Of a DNA stretch of 31,873 bases, positions 1-7,906 are shown piece by piece. The notes beneath the pieces were generated by a model, which saw only the letters and a list, made by a program, of their open reading frames with translations, searched no databases and was not told the origin of the DNA. The translations under genes were made by a program, and so were the position numbers. Numbering within the stretch: position 1 is the stretch's first letter; each line of letters opens with the position of its first letter. This DNA comes from DATMGU01 sp035555315 (GTDB lineage: Bacteria; Pseudomonadota; Alphaproteobacteria; ATCC43930; CGMCC-115725), in NCBI GenBank assembly GCA_035555315.1, contig DATMGU010000092.1, forward strand, positions 1-31,873, in the 5' to 3' direction.

Positions 1-1173
1 CACCCGACCCCGCGCACCCGCCAGCGGCACATACCGGCAGAACTGCAGCGTGTCCCCAAAACCCTGCTCCGCATGCACCAGCAAAACCCGAGCGCCCAGC
101 GGCTCACCGGCCCAGCGAGGGTGGGCGAATGGCCGAGCGGCGGACAGGCCGACCCCCTTGAGCTGCAAGCGCCATTCATGGTCGGGCCACGCCTCGTCCA
201 GCCGCCCCGCGAGCAAGAGCACCAGGCTGAGATTTTGATGCGCCTGGGCGAAATCGGGTTTGAGGCGGAGTGCCGCGCGGAAGCATGCTTCCGCCTCCTC
301 GACCTGGCCGAGAGCGTGCAGCGAACTACCCAAATTGTTGTGCGCCTCGGCAAAATTCGGCCTCAGTCGGAGCGCCGCGCGACCGGACGCCGCCGCCTCC
401 TCGAAACGCCCGGTGTCCCGCAGTGTGGCAGCCAGATTGTTATGGGCTTCGACAATGTCGGGATCGAGCAGCAAGGCGGCGCGGTAACACGCCTCGGCCT
501 CCTCCCGCCGACCGAGGGCTGCGAGCGCCATGCCGAGGCTGACTTGCGCCTCCGGATAAACCGGCTTCAAGGTCAATGCCATCTGGCAAGCCGCCTCGGC
601 GGCCGCGACATGCCCCAGATCTTGGAACACGTTGCCGAGATCGAGATAGGCCTGCGCGAAGTCCGGCTTCAAGTCGATCGCCGTCGCCTGGCAAAGTGCC
701 GCTTCTTCGAGCCGCCCCAGGCTGCGCAGCACCACACCGAGATTGTTATGCGCCGCCGCGTAAGCCGGATCGAGCCCGAGGGCAGCCCGATAGCAGGCCT
801 CCGCCTCGGCCGGGCGATCCTGATCCCGGAGCATGTTGCCGAGGTTGTTCTGGATCACCGGTGCTGCGGGTCGCAGCCGCAAGGCCTCACGGTAGCGCGC
901 CTCGGCCTCGACCAGCCGGCCGAGCGCCGCCAAGGCGTTGCCGAGATTGCTATGGTAGTCCGCGACGAGTGGCTGGAGTTCGATGGCTTTGCCGATGGTG
1001 TCTACCGCGATGTCGTGCTGCCCAACCTGCAACGCGATGACGCCCAGGAGGTGCAGCGTCGGCGCATGCGCGGGGTCGAGCGCCAGGATCTGGCGATAGC
1101 ATGCCTCCGCATCCGGCAGATGACCGGCCTGGTGATGCGCGAGGCCTTGCTGGAACAGCGCCGCGGTCGTCAC
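1..1173 (-). CDS. TPR protein with glycosyltransferase-9-like C-terminal domain, 3' end outside the window
   Basis: The frame stays open from a GTG at 1173 to the left edge (391 codons), so the C-terminus is missing. About ten 34-residue TPR units are visible (repeating LGRxEEAEACYRAAL and AHNNLG patterns), followed by the start of a domain beginning RVLLVHAEQGFGDTLQFCRY. In related proteins this precedes a GT-B fold resembling ADP-heptose:LPS heptosyltransferases (family 9). The start is a GTG overlapping the TGA of the upstream paralogue (GTGA), so the two are probably translationally coupled. It matches that neighbour closely in the first three TPR units and in the C-terminal domain, but has fewer and rearranged middle units. 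The likely role is glycan or protein glycosylation; the substrate cannot be read from sequence. The family call is firm; the exact activity is inference. Confidence 0.85.
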   Translation of the reverse strand, partial: MTTAALFQQGLAHHQAGHLPDAEACYRQILALDPAHAPTLHLLGVIALQVGQHDIAVDTIGKAIELQPLVADYHSNLGNALAALGRLVEAEARYREALRLRPAAPVIQNNLGNMLRDQDRPAEAEACYRAALGLDPAYAAAHNNLGVVLRSLGRLEEAALCQATAIDLKPDFAQAYLDLGNVFQDLGHVAAAEAACQMALTLKPVYPEAQVSLGMALAALGRREEAEACYRAALLLDPDIVEAHNNLAATLRDTGRFEEAAASGRAALRLRPNFAEAHNNLGSSLHALGQVEEAEACFRAALRLKPDFAQAHQNLSLVLLLAGRLDEAWPDHEWRLQLKGVGLSAARPFAHPRWAGEPLGARVLLVHAEQGFGDTLQFCRYVPLAGARGRV

Positions 1174-3164
1174 GCGGCACCGCTCCTCGCGACCAACGCG
1201 GTGCGCACCGCGTCCAGCACAGCGCCCCACTCCCCCGGCTTGGTCTGCCGGAACTGCCGCAGGCTCGGGTACCAGGGACTGTCATCCCGGTTCAGCAACC
1301 AGCGCCAGCAGGTGTCGTAGCGGTTCAGCAGCCAGACCGGCTTGCCCAGGGCACCCACCAGATGGGCAACCGCCGTATCCACGCTGATCACCAGATCCAG
1401 CGCTTCCACCAAACCCGCCGTGTCCGCGAAATCGCCGAGTTCATTGGTCCAGTCATGCAACACCAAGCCGTCTGGACGAGCCTGAGCCGCAGGCTCGCCC
1501 TTCTGCAAGGACACGAAACTCACGCCGTCGATGCCGACAAGTGGCGCCAGTTGCTCCAGCATCAGCGAGCGCCGCCGGTCGACCGTCGGCGGCCCTGTCA
1601 AATGCCGACGGGCGTCACCGGCCCATACCAGCCCGACCCGCAAGCCGGGCAGCACCGCCAATCGTTCCCGCCACATCGCCACCGAGGCCGGCTCCGCCGC
1701 CAGATAGGGTACCGCGGCCGGGATCGTCTCCAAGGTGGTGCCGAACACGGCTGGCAGACTCAGCATCGGGCAATACACATCGAAGGCCGGCAGCGGATCG
1801 CCTGACGCGACGACCTCCTGCACACCTGGCAGAGCCGAGACCAACCGCACTAAGGCGCGCGGCACTTCCACCACCACCCGGCCCCGTTCCGCCACCGCCG
1901 GCAGGTAGCGGCAGAACTGTAGCGTGTCGCCATAGCCCTGCTCCGCATGCACCAGCAACACCCGATCGCCCAACGCCTCGCCGCCCCAGCGCGGTTGCGC
2001 GAAGCCACGCGGAATGATGAAGCCGTCCGCCCTAACCTCCCACCGCCCTTCGTATTCCCGCCACCCCTCGTCCAAACGCCCGGCGAGCAACAACAGCAGG
2101 CTCAAGTTGAAACGCGCTTCGGGGAAGACCGGCTTGAGATCAAGTGCCGCGCGATAGCACCCTTCCGCCTCCGCTGGCCGGCCTAGGGCCATGAGTGCCA
2201 GACCGAGGCTGACCTGTGCCTCCGGATAGTCCAGCCTCAGGCGCAACGCCGCCCGGCAAGACGCCTCGGCTGCCTCGAACTGCCCGATATCCTGCAGCAC
2301 ATTGCCGAAATCGACATAGGCCAGGGGAAAATCCGGCTTCAGGCGTATCGCCGTCTCCTGGCAGAGAAGCGCTTCGTCCAGCCGGCCCAGGCTGCGCAGC
2401 ACGGCACCGAGATTGTTATGCGCTTCGGCATAGGTCGGGGCGATCCGCAGGGCGGCGCGACAGCAAGCCTCGGCCTCCGCGAAACGCCTGCCATCGCGCA
2501 GCACCAGCGCGAGATTGTTATGCCCCTCAGCATAATCGGGCTTGAGATGGAGTGCCGCGCGAAAGCAGGCCTCCGCCTCCGCCGTCTCCCCTTGATCGTT
2601 GAGCGCGTTGCCCAGATTGTTATGGGCCTCGGCGTAGTCCGGCTGCAGCCCCAGCGCCGTGCGACAGACGGCGACCGCTTCGTCGAGCCGGCCCAGATCC
2701 CGCAGCGTATTGCCCAGGTTGTTATGCGCCGCCGCGTAAGCCGCATCGAGCCGTAGCGCCGACCGATAGCTGGCCTCGGCCTCAGCGAGGCGGCCCTGGT
2801 CGCGGAGAACGTTGCCGAGATTGTTCTGCGTCACAGGCGCCTTGGGATTGAGCCGCAGCGCCTCCCGAAAGCACCCCTCGGCCTCGCCCAGCCGGCCGAG
2901 GGCCGCCAGCGCGTTGCCCAAATTGCTGTGATAGTCGGCGACCAGAGGCTGGAGTTCGATGGCCTTGCCGATGGTCTCCACGGCGATGTCGTGCCGGCCG
3001 ACCTGCAGCGCGACGACGCCCAGCAGGTGCAACGCCGGCGCATGCGCGGGATTGCTCGCCAGAGCTCGGCGATAGCACGCCTCCGCCTCGGCCAGCCGCC
3101 CAGCATGATGGTGCGACAGACCCTCTTGGTAGGCTTCCGCGATGACCGCGTCGGACTGGTCCAC
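1170..3164 (-). CDS. TPR protein with glycosyltransferase-9-like C-terminal domain
   Basis: A 664-residue protein. Residues about 1-380 form eleven consecutive 34-residue TPR units (AEACYRRAL, NNLGNVLRDQGR and similar). From about residue 401 (RVLLVHAEQGYGDTLQFCRY) to the end is a domain like those fused to TPRs in many proteobacterial glycosyltransferase-9-like proteins, with the late motif DLVISVDTAVAHLVGALGKP typical of the nucleotide-sugar half of a GT-B fold. The start is GTG, preceded by GGGGAAGG four bases upstream. No signal peptide or membrane segment is visible, so it is probably cytoplasmic. It is the first gene of a tandem pair and shares a 4-base overlap with the next. Such proteins are associated with glycosylation of surface structures or proteins; no acceptor is identifiable here. 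Confidence 0.88.
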   Translation of the reverse strand: MDQSDAVIAEAYQEGLSHHHAGRLAEAEACYRRALASNPAHAPALHLLGVVALQVGRHDIAVETIGKAIELQPLVADYHSNLGNALAALGRLGEAEGCFREALRLNPKAPVTQNNLGNVLRDQGRLAEAEASYRSALRLDAAYAAAHNNLGNTLRDLGRLDEAVAVCRTALGLQPDYAEAHNNLGNALNDQGETAEAEACFRAALHLKPDYAEGHNNLALVLRDGRRFAEAEACCRAALRIAPTYAEAHNNLGAVLRSLGRLDEALLCQETAIRLKPDFPLAYVDFGNVLQDIGQFEAAEASCRAALRLRLDYPEAQVSLGLALMALGRPAEAEGCYRAALDLKPVFPEARFNLSLLLLLAGRLDEGWREYEGRWEVRADGFIIPRGFAQPRWGGEALGDRVLLVHAEQGYGDTLQFCRYLPAVAERGRVVVEVPRALVRLVSALPGVQEVVASGDPLPAFDVYCPMLSLPAVFGTTLETIPAAVPYLAAEPASVAMWRERLAVLPGLRVGLVWAGDARRHLTGPPTVDRRRSLMLEQLAPLVGIDGVSFVSLQKGEPAAQARPDGLVLHDWTNELGDFADTAGLVEALDLVISVDTAVAHLVGALGKPVWLLNRYDTCWRWLLNRDDSPWYPSLRQFRQTKPGEWGAVLDAVRTALVARSGAA

Positions 3165-3261
3165 TGCACCTTCCCCACAGCAGCCCCGCGTGGTTAACGC
3201 CGCGGTCGATTTTCGCCGTCTTCAGCGCGAAATCGATGCTGCTAGGCTTAATAAGTGCCAG

Positions 3262-3279
3262 CAAACCTCCAAAGGTTTG
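3262..3279 (-). terminator. Stem-loop just past the gamma-glutamyltransferase stop
   Basis: A perfect 7-base stem, CAAACCT and AGGTTTG with a 4-base loop, lies one base beyond the TAA of the minus-strand gamma-glutamyltransferase gene and about 100 bases before the next minus-strand gene. There is no T tract, so it may be a weak or Rho-assisted terminator, an mRNA 3'-end stabiliser, or a protein-binding palindrome. Confidence 0.35.
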
Positions 3280-3280
3280 G

Positions 3281-5098
3281 TTAACGGCCGACCGCGTACC
3301 CCTGCATGCCACGGGGATTGGCCGCCGCCTTCAGCAGCGGGCCGTCCTTGGATGCCGCCGATAGCCGGCCGAGCGACCAGGGCGCGCCGACCTCGACGAT
3401 ATGGCCGCGGCGGCGCAGTTCCATGATCGTCGCGGCGGGCAGCCGGTCTTCCACCAGCATGACGCCCGGCCGCGCGGTGCGCGGATAGAACGAGCCGGGG
3501 AAATGCACGCTGTTGAACATCGGCATGTCGATGGATTGCTGCAGGTTCAAGCGGTGATGGACATGGCGCAGGAAGAAGACGAGCTGCCACTGGTCCTGCT
3601 GATCGCCGCCCGGCGAACCGAAGGCGATGTAGGGCTTACCGTCGCGCAGCGCCATGGACGGCGTCAGCGTGGTCCGCGGCCGGCGGCCCGGCGCCAGCGC
3701 CGCCGATGACCGGCGATCCAGCCAGAACATCTGGCCGCGGGTGCCGAGCGCGAAGCCCAGCCCCGGCACGATCGGCGAACTCTGCAACCAACCGCCGCTG
3801 GGCGTGGCCGAGACCATGTTGCCCCAGCGATCGATGATGTCGAGATGGCAGGTATCGCCGCTGGTCGCACCGCTGCGCAGGATCTTGGGCTCGGCGGCTT
3901 CCCCGCTCGCCCCCGGAACCGTCGGCTCACCGACGCCCGCGCCGGCATCGCCCCCGGTCGACCGAGCGACGAAGCCGCCATGCCCGGCGATACGGCCCGG
4001 TCGCAGCTCGAACGATGCCGTCTCGCCAATCAGCGCCCGGCGCTCCGCCGCATAGGAATCGGACAGCAGGGTGTCGACCGGCACATCGACGAAATCGGGA
4101 TCGCCGTAGAACGCCTCGCGATCCGCGAAGCCGAGCTTCATCGCTTCAATCACCGCATGGACGAAATCCGGGCCATCAGGCGCCATGGCGCCGAGATCGA
4201 AGCCCTTCAGCATCGCCAGCGATTGCAGAAACACCGGCCCCTGGCTCCAGACACCCGCCTTGGCGACGGTGAAGCCATGATAGTCATAGGTCAGCGGCGC
4301 CTCGTAGCCGGCCTGCCAATTCGCCATGTCCTGGCCGGTCAGCAATCCGGTATGACGCCGGCCCGACGTGTCCATCACCTCGGCAGCACGACAGAATTCA
4401 TCGATTGTTTCGGAAACGAAACCTTGTGACCAGACGCGACGCGCGGCCTCGATCTGGCCATCCCGGCTGCCCGAGGCCGCCTCCGCCTCGGCGACCACGC
4501 GCGTATACATGGCGGCGAGGTCGGGATTGCGGAACAAGCTGCCGGCGGCGGGGACACCGCCACCGGCCAGGTAGATCGCCGCCGAGCTCCGCCATTCGGT
4601 CTCGAACAGCGGCGCCATGGTCTTGATCGCGTCGGAAATCCGGGCGACCAGCGGATAGCCGTCCCGCGCATAGCCGATGCCGAACGCCAGGACATCGGCC
4701 AGACGCCACGTCCCATGGTCCAGCAACAGCCGCATCCAAGCGTCGAAGGAACCCGGCACGGTCGCAGCCAGCAGGCCGGTGCCGGGTACCATATCGAGGT
4801 CCAGCCGCTCGAACGCCTCGATGCTGGCGGCGGCGGGGGCGACGCCCTGGCCGCACAGCAATCCGATGCCGGAACCGGGACCGCCGGCATCGCGCACATC
4901 GTGGAACAGGATCGGCACCTCGCCGGCCGGCCCGTTGAGATGCGGCTCGACCACCTGAAGGGTGAAGCCGGCGGCGACCGCGGCGTCGAACGCGTTGCCG
5001 CCGCGTTCCAGCACCGCCATGGCGACCGACGAGGCCAGCCAATGGGTCGAGGCGGCTACCCCGAAGGTACCGGCGATTTCAGGGCGGGTCGTGAACAC
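3281..5098 (-). CDS. Gamma-glutamyltransferase family protein (YwrD-like)
   Basis: A 605-residue Ntn-hydrolase of the gamma-glutamyltranspeptidase family, which cleaves gamma-glutamyl bonds and transfers or hydrolyses the glutamyl group. The N-terminus has the family motif ERGGNAFDAAVAAGF. The expected autoprocessing and nucleophile threonine is Thr416 in SGDTCHLDIID, followed by GNMVSATPSGGW and the FGSPGGD motif. Unlike periplasmic Ggt it shows no signal peptide, so a cytoplasmic location is likely, as for Bacillus YwrD. A Gly/Ala-rich stretch of about 35 residues precedes the catalytic threonine. The start is GTG with AGGAG ten bases upstream. It is divergent from the dgcN-dgcA pair, suggesting a shared role in releasing and degrading glutamate. 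The substrate (glutathione, gamma-glutamyl peptides or others) is not determinable. Confidence 0.9.
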   Translation of the reverse strand: MFTTRPEIAGTFGVAASTHWLASSVAMAVLERGGNAFDAAVAAGFTLQVVEPHLNGPAGEVPILFHDVRDAGGPGSGIGLLCGQGVAPAAASIEAFERLDLDMVPGTGLLAATVPGSFDAWMRLLLDHGTWRLADVLAFGIGYARDGYPLVARISDAIKTMAPLFETEWRSSAAIYLAGGGVPAAGSLFRNPDLAAMYTRVVAEAEAASGSRDGQIEAARRVWSQGFVSETIDEFCRAAEVMDTSGRRHTGLLTGQDMANWQAGYEAPLTYDYHGFTVAKAGVWSQGPVFLQSLAMLKGFDLGAMAPDGPDFVHAVIEAMKLGFADREAFYGDPDFVDVPVDTLLSDSYAAERRALIGETASFELRPGRIAGHGGFVARSTGGDAGAGVGEPTVPGASGEAAEPKILRSGATSGDTCHLDIIDRWGNMVSATPSGGWLQSSPIVPGLGFALGTRGQMFWLDRRSSAALAPGRRPRTTLTPSMALRDGKPYIAFGSPGGDQQDQWQLVFFLRHVHHRLNLQQSIDMPMFNSVHFPGSFYPRTARPGVMLVEDRLPAATIMELRRRGHIVEVGAPWSLGRLSAASKDGPLLKAAANPRGMQGYAVGR

Positions 5099-5210
5099 TA
5101 TGCGGGTACTCCTGGTAGCTCTAATTCGACTGTAATCTTCCCCTCTCCGCCGGCGGGGTGTTCAGACCGGAGAGTGGAAGATGGAGTGCGCGATCATGGC
5201 ACATTCCCGG

Positions 5211-5277
5211 GAACCATCGCATCCCTCGCAGGCGCGACCAATACGCCCGAAACGATGGTTCGCCGACCCTGGTTCGC
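5211..5277. promoter_or_regulatory. Repeated GGTTC half-sites between divergent ggt-like and dgcN genes
   Basis: A 9-base inverted repeat (GAACCATCG at 5211-5219, CGATGGTTC at 5253-5261) is joined by a direct repeat, TGGTTCGC at 5256-5263 and 5270-5277. The last copy overlaps the -35 of the putative dgcN promoter. The arrangement fits binding sites for a dimeric regulator controlling both divergent genes. No regulator gene lies nearby in the window, so this is inference. Confidence 0.35.
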
Positions 5278-5301
5278 AAGGCCGCGTTTCTCCTCTAGTA
5301 T
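5273..5301 (+). promoter_or_regulatory. Putative sigma-70 promoter of dgcN-dgcA
   Basis: TTCGCA (5273-5278), a 17-base spacer and TAGTAT (5296-5301) resemble a housekeeping promoter. It would start transcription near 5308, about 36 bases before the dgcN start. Matches are moderate (4 of 6 and 5 of 6). Confidence 0.3.
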
Positions 5302-5343
5302 CAACCCAATCGAGTTCATGCCACGGCCAAGGACCGCCCGCTC

Positions 5344-6345
5344 TTGTCGCTCCGCACCCCCTATCTGCTGTTCCTCGGCGATGCCGCCGATCAACTCGCC
5401 GCCAAGACTGCCGCCGGGGTGGCGCATTGGCGACCCGACTGGTGCGTCGGTCAGCTGAGGCTGGAGGATTGCCACGCCGATCTCGGCCTGCCCGACCTCA
5501 CGCTGGACGAGGCGGCGGCGCGCGGCGTGAAGACGCTGATCGTCGGCGTCGCCAATCGCGGCGGCAAGATCTCGGAGAGCTGGACCCGTACGCTGGTGCG
5601 CGCGATCGAGCTGGGCATGGACCTCGCCAGCGGGTTGCACAACAAGCTGTCCGACGTGCCGGCGATCGCCGAGGCGGCCAAACGCCATGGCCGGCTGCTG
5701 GCCGATGTGCGGCATCCGACCCGGGATTATCCGGTCGCCTCGGGCGTGCCGCGCAGCGGTCACCGGGTCTTGACCGTCGGCACCGATTGCTCGGTCGGCA
5801 AGATGTTCACCTCGCTGGCGCTGGAGCGGGAAATGCAGGCGCGCGGGTTGCCGGCGACGTTCCGGGCGACCGGCCAGACCGGCATCCTGATCGCCGGCGA
5901 CGGGTTGTCGGTCGACGCGGTGGTCGCGGATTTCATCTCCGGCTCGATCGAAGTGCTGAGCCCGGCCGCCGATCCGGACCATTGGGATCTGATCGAGGGC
6001 CAGGGCTCGCTGTTCCATCCCTCCTTCGCCGGTGTCAGCCTCGGCCTGCTGCACGGTGCCCAGCCCGACGTGCTGGTGATGTGCCATGAGCCGACCCGGA
6101 CGCATATGCGCGGGGTTCCAGGTTATGCCCTGCCGTCGCTGGAGACGTGTATCGAGGCCAACCTGGCGGCCGCGCGCCTCACCAGCGCCACGGTGCGCTG
6201 CGTCGGAGTCAGCATCAATACGGCGGCCCTGCCCGAGAGCGAGGCGCAGGCGCTGCTGGCACGGACCGCCGATCGGTTGGGCCTGCCGGTGGTCGACGCG
6301 GTGCGAACGGGAGTCGGTCCGCTGGTCGATAAGCTGGTCGCCTGA
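5344..6345 (+). CDS. dgcN: D-glutamate N-acetyltransferase DgcN (DUF1611 family)
   Basis: A 333-residue DUF1611 protein. DgcN-type members N-acetylate D-glutamate (from published work on marine bacteria), acting before the racemase DgcA. The N-terminus PYLLFLGD and a Walker-A-like loop, GTDCSVGK at residues 146-153, are characteristic, as are EGQGSLFHPSF and the CHEPTRTHMRG segment. The start is an unusual TTG: in this frame a TAG lies at 5296-5298 and no ATG or GTG occurs between it and 5344, and AAGGA lies about ten bases upstream. dgcA follows after 41 bases in the same orientation. Family membership is certain; the D-glutamate role rests on the pairing with dgcA and on literature knowledge. 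Confidence 0.88.
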   Translation: MSLRTPYLLFLGDAADQLAAKTAAGVAHWRPDWCVGQLRLEDCHADLGLPDLTLDEAAARGVKTLIVGVANRGGKISESWTRTLVRAIELGMDLASGLHNKLSDVPAIAEAAKRHGRLLADVRHPTRDYPVASGVPRSGHRVLTVGTDCSVGKMFTSLALEREMQARGLPATFRATGQTGILIAGDGLSVDAVVADFISGSIEVLSPAADPDHWDLIEGQGSLFHPSFAGVSLGLLHGAQPDVLVMCHEPTRTHMRGVPGYALPSLETCIEANLAAARLTSATVRCVGVSINTAALPESEAQALLARTADRLGLPVVDAVRTGVGPLVDKLVA

Positions 6346-6386
6346 GCCGATGCGCATCCACGCAAGAGTGAGAGACGAGGTGCCGC

Positions 6387-7388
6387 ATGTTTAACGAGCA
6401 GATGGTCGGACGGCGCCTGGCGGTCCGGTGCGACGTGCTGCCCCTCGAAAAAAGCTTCATCATCTCACGCGGTGCGCGTACCGAGGCGCATGTGGTGGTG
6501 GTCGAGATCACCGAGGGCAGCCATCACGGCCGGGGCGAATGCGTGCCCTATGCCCGTTATGGCGAAACCGTCGAGGGCGTCATCGCCGCGATCGAGGCGC
6601 TGACGCCCGCGATCGCCGACGGCCTCAACCGGCTGGGCCTGCAAGACATGCTGCCGCCCGGTGCCGCGCGCAACGCGCTCGATGCCGCCCTATGGGATTT
6701 CGAGGCGAAGATGGATTGTTCAGCGGCTTGGCAGATCGCCGGATTGCCGGCGCCGCATCCGCTGGTGACGGCCTTCACGCTCAGCCTCGGCAGCGCCGAG
6801 GATATGGGGCGGGAGGCGGCGGAGAATGCCGAACGGCCCTTGCTGAAACTGAAACTCTCCGGCGAGGGCGATCTGGAGCGGGTCGCGGCGGTACGCGGCA
6901 ATGCGCCCAACGCGCGGCTGATCGTCGATGCGAACGAGGCATGGACACCGCGCCTGTTCGCCGAGTTTTCGCCCGCCCTCGCCGATCTCGGGGTCGAGCT
7001 CATCGAACAGCCGCTGCCGGCCGGTGCGGACGAAGCACTCGCCGACCTGCCTCACCCGGTGCCGGTCTGCGCCGACGAATCCTGCCATGGCCTCGACACG
7101 CTGGACGGGCTGGAAACGCGCTACGAGGCGATCAACATCAAGCTGGACAAGACCGGCGGCCTGACCGAGGCGCTGGCGCTGGCCGAGGCGGCGCGGGAGC
7201 GGGGCCTGAAGATCATGGTCGGCTGCATGATCGGGTCGTCCCTCGCCATGGCGCCCGCGATCCTGGTGGCGCAGGGTGCCGAATGGGTCGACCTCGACGC
7301 CCCGCTGCTGCTGGCCCGCGATCGCCAGCCGGGCCTCCGCTATGACGGCAGCATCGTCTATCCGGCGAACGTCACCCTCTGGGGTTAG
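6387..7388 (+). CDS. dgcA: Dipeptide epimerase-like N-acetyl-D-glutamate racemase DgcA (enolase superfamily)
   Basis: A 333-residue enolase-superfamily enzyme of the L-Ala-D/L-Glu epimerase subgroup. The barrel lysines are in LKLK (Lys154, Lys156) and INIKLDK (Lys252, Lys255). Metal ligands are Asp181 in VDANEAW, Glu207 in IEQPL and Asp230 in ADES. The capping motif RGARTEAHVVVVEI is near the N-terminus. On its own it would be called a dipeptide epimerase. Next to dgcN it fits DgcA, which converts N-acetyl-D-glutamate to N-acetyl-L-glutamate. The start is ATG with GAGG upstream, 41 bases after dgcN. A muropeptide dipeptide role (L-Ala-D-Glu from peptidoglycan) remains an alternative. Confidence 0.87.
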   Translation: MFNEQMVGRRLAVRCDVLPLEKSFIISRGARTEAHVVVVEITEGSHHGRGECVPYARYGETVEGVIAAIEALTPAIADGLNRLGLQDMLPPGAARNALDAALWDFEAKMDCSAAWQIAGLPAPHPLVTAFTLSLGSAEDMGREAAENAERPLLKLKLSGEGDLERVAAVRGNAPNARLIVDANEAWTPRLFAEFSPALADLGVELIEQPLPAGADEALADLPHPVPVCADESCHGLDTLDGLETRYEAINIKLDKTGGLTEALALAEAARERGLKIMVGCMIGSSLAMAPAILVAQGAEWVDLDAPLLLARDRQPGLRYDGSIVYPANVTLWG

Positions 7389-7574
7389 GCGATCCCACAC
7401 GACCGGTGGGGGATGCCCGGAGCCAAGCGGGCGTATGTGCAAGGGAGCGATCGGTTGGGATCGGCCCGGGCGCCGTGCATCGTGAATTTCTTTTGACACA
7501 TGAAATGCCCGCCGGTTTCAGCCGTTATTTCCGCGCGCTCGTCTTGGGTAGTTTGCTTTCTTCGAGGTTTGATC

Positions 7575-7898
7575 GTGCGATTTTCTCGGGCCTTTTCCTT
7601 CTCTCTAGGCGTCGTCTTAATGTGTGCCACCGCGGGCTGCGTGGTCGCACCGCCGCGCCACGTCGAGATGGTGGCATCGGCGCCACCGCCACCCGTCCGC
7701 TACGAAGCCCCGCCGCCGCCGCCCGGCCCGGTCGAACGGTGGGTCTGGCAGCCCGGCCATTGGCGCTGGGATGGGCGTGAATACGCCTGGGACCCCGGTC
7801 ATTATGTCGAGCGGCCGATGCGGAACGCCGTCTGGGTGCCGCATCAATGGGTCCCGCGCGGCAATGGCTGGGTCATGGTCGAGGGCCATTGGCAGTAG
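7575..7898 (+). CDS. Small YXWGXW/WxxGxW-repeat lipoprotein
   Basis: About 107 residues. A positively charged N-terminus and hydrophobic core end in a lipobox-like CATAGC followed by VVAPP, indicating a lipid-anchored envelope protein. Then comes a Pro-rich linker and a W-rich tail with repeats WVWQPGHWRWDG, YAWDPGHYVERP, WVPHQWVPRGNGW and a final EGHWQ. Proteins with these repeats are common in alpha- and betaproteobacterial envelopes and have no known biochemical function. The GTG at 7575 is chosen because GAGG lies seven bases upstream and it places the charged residues directly before the hydrophobic core; the frame is open back to 7500. It ends eight bases from the convergent flavin monooxygenase gene. 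Confidence 0.75.
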   Translation: MRFSRAFSFSLGVVLMCATAGCVVAPPRHVEMVASAPPPPVRYEAPPPPPGPVERWVWQPGHWRWDGREYAWDPGHYVERPMRNAVWVPHQWVPRGNGWVMVEGHWQ

Positions 7899-7906
7899 AG
7901 CCGGCG

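Noticed and set aside
73..1320. Long plus-strand open frame over the TPR gene
   Set aside because: Antisense to a clear TPR array; the frame exists because the GC-rich repeats avoid stops.
3246..3260. Sigma-54-like GG-N10-GC upstream of the TPR genes
   Set aside because: Only the invariant GG and GC match well (TGGCAC then AAGC); too weak to call without an enhancer site.
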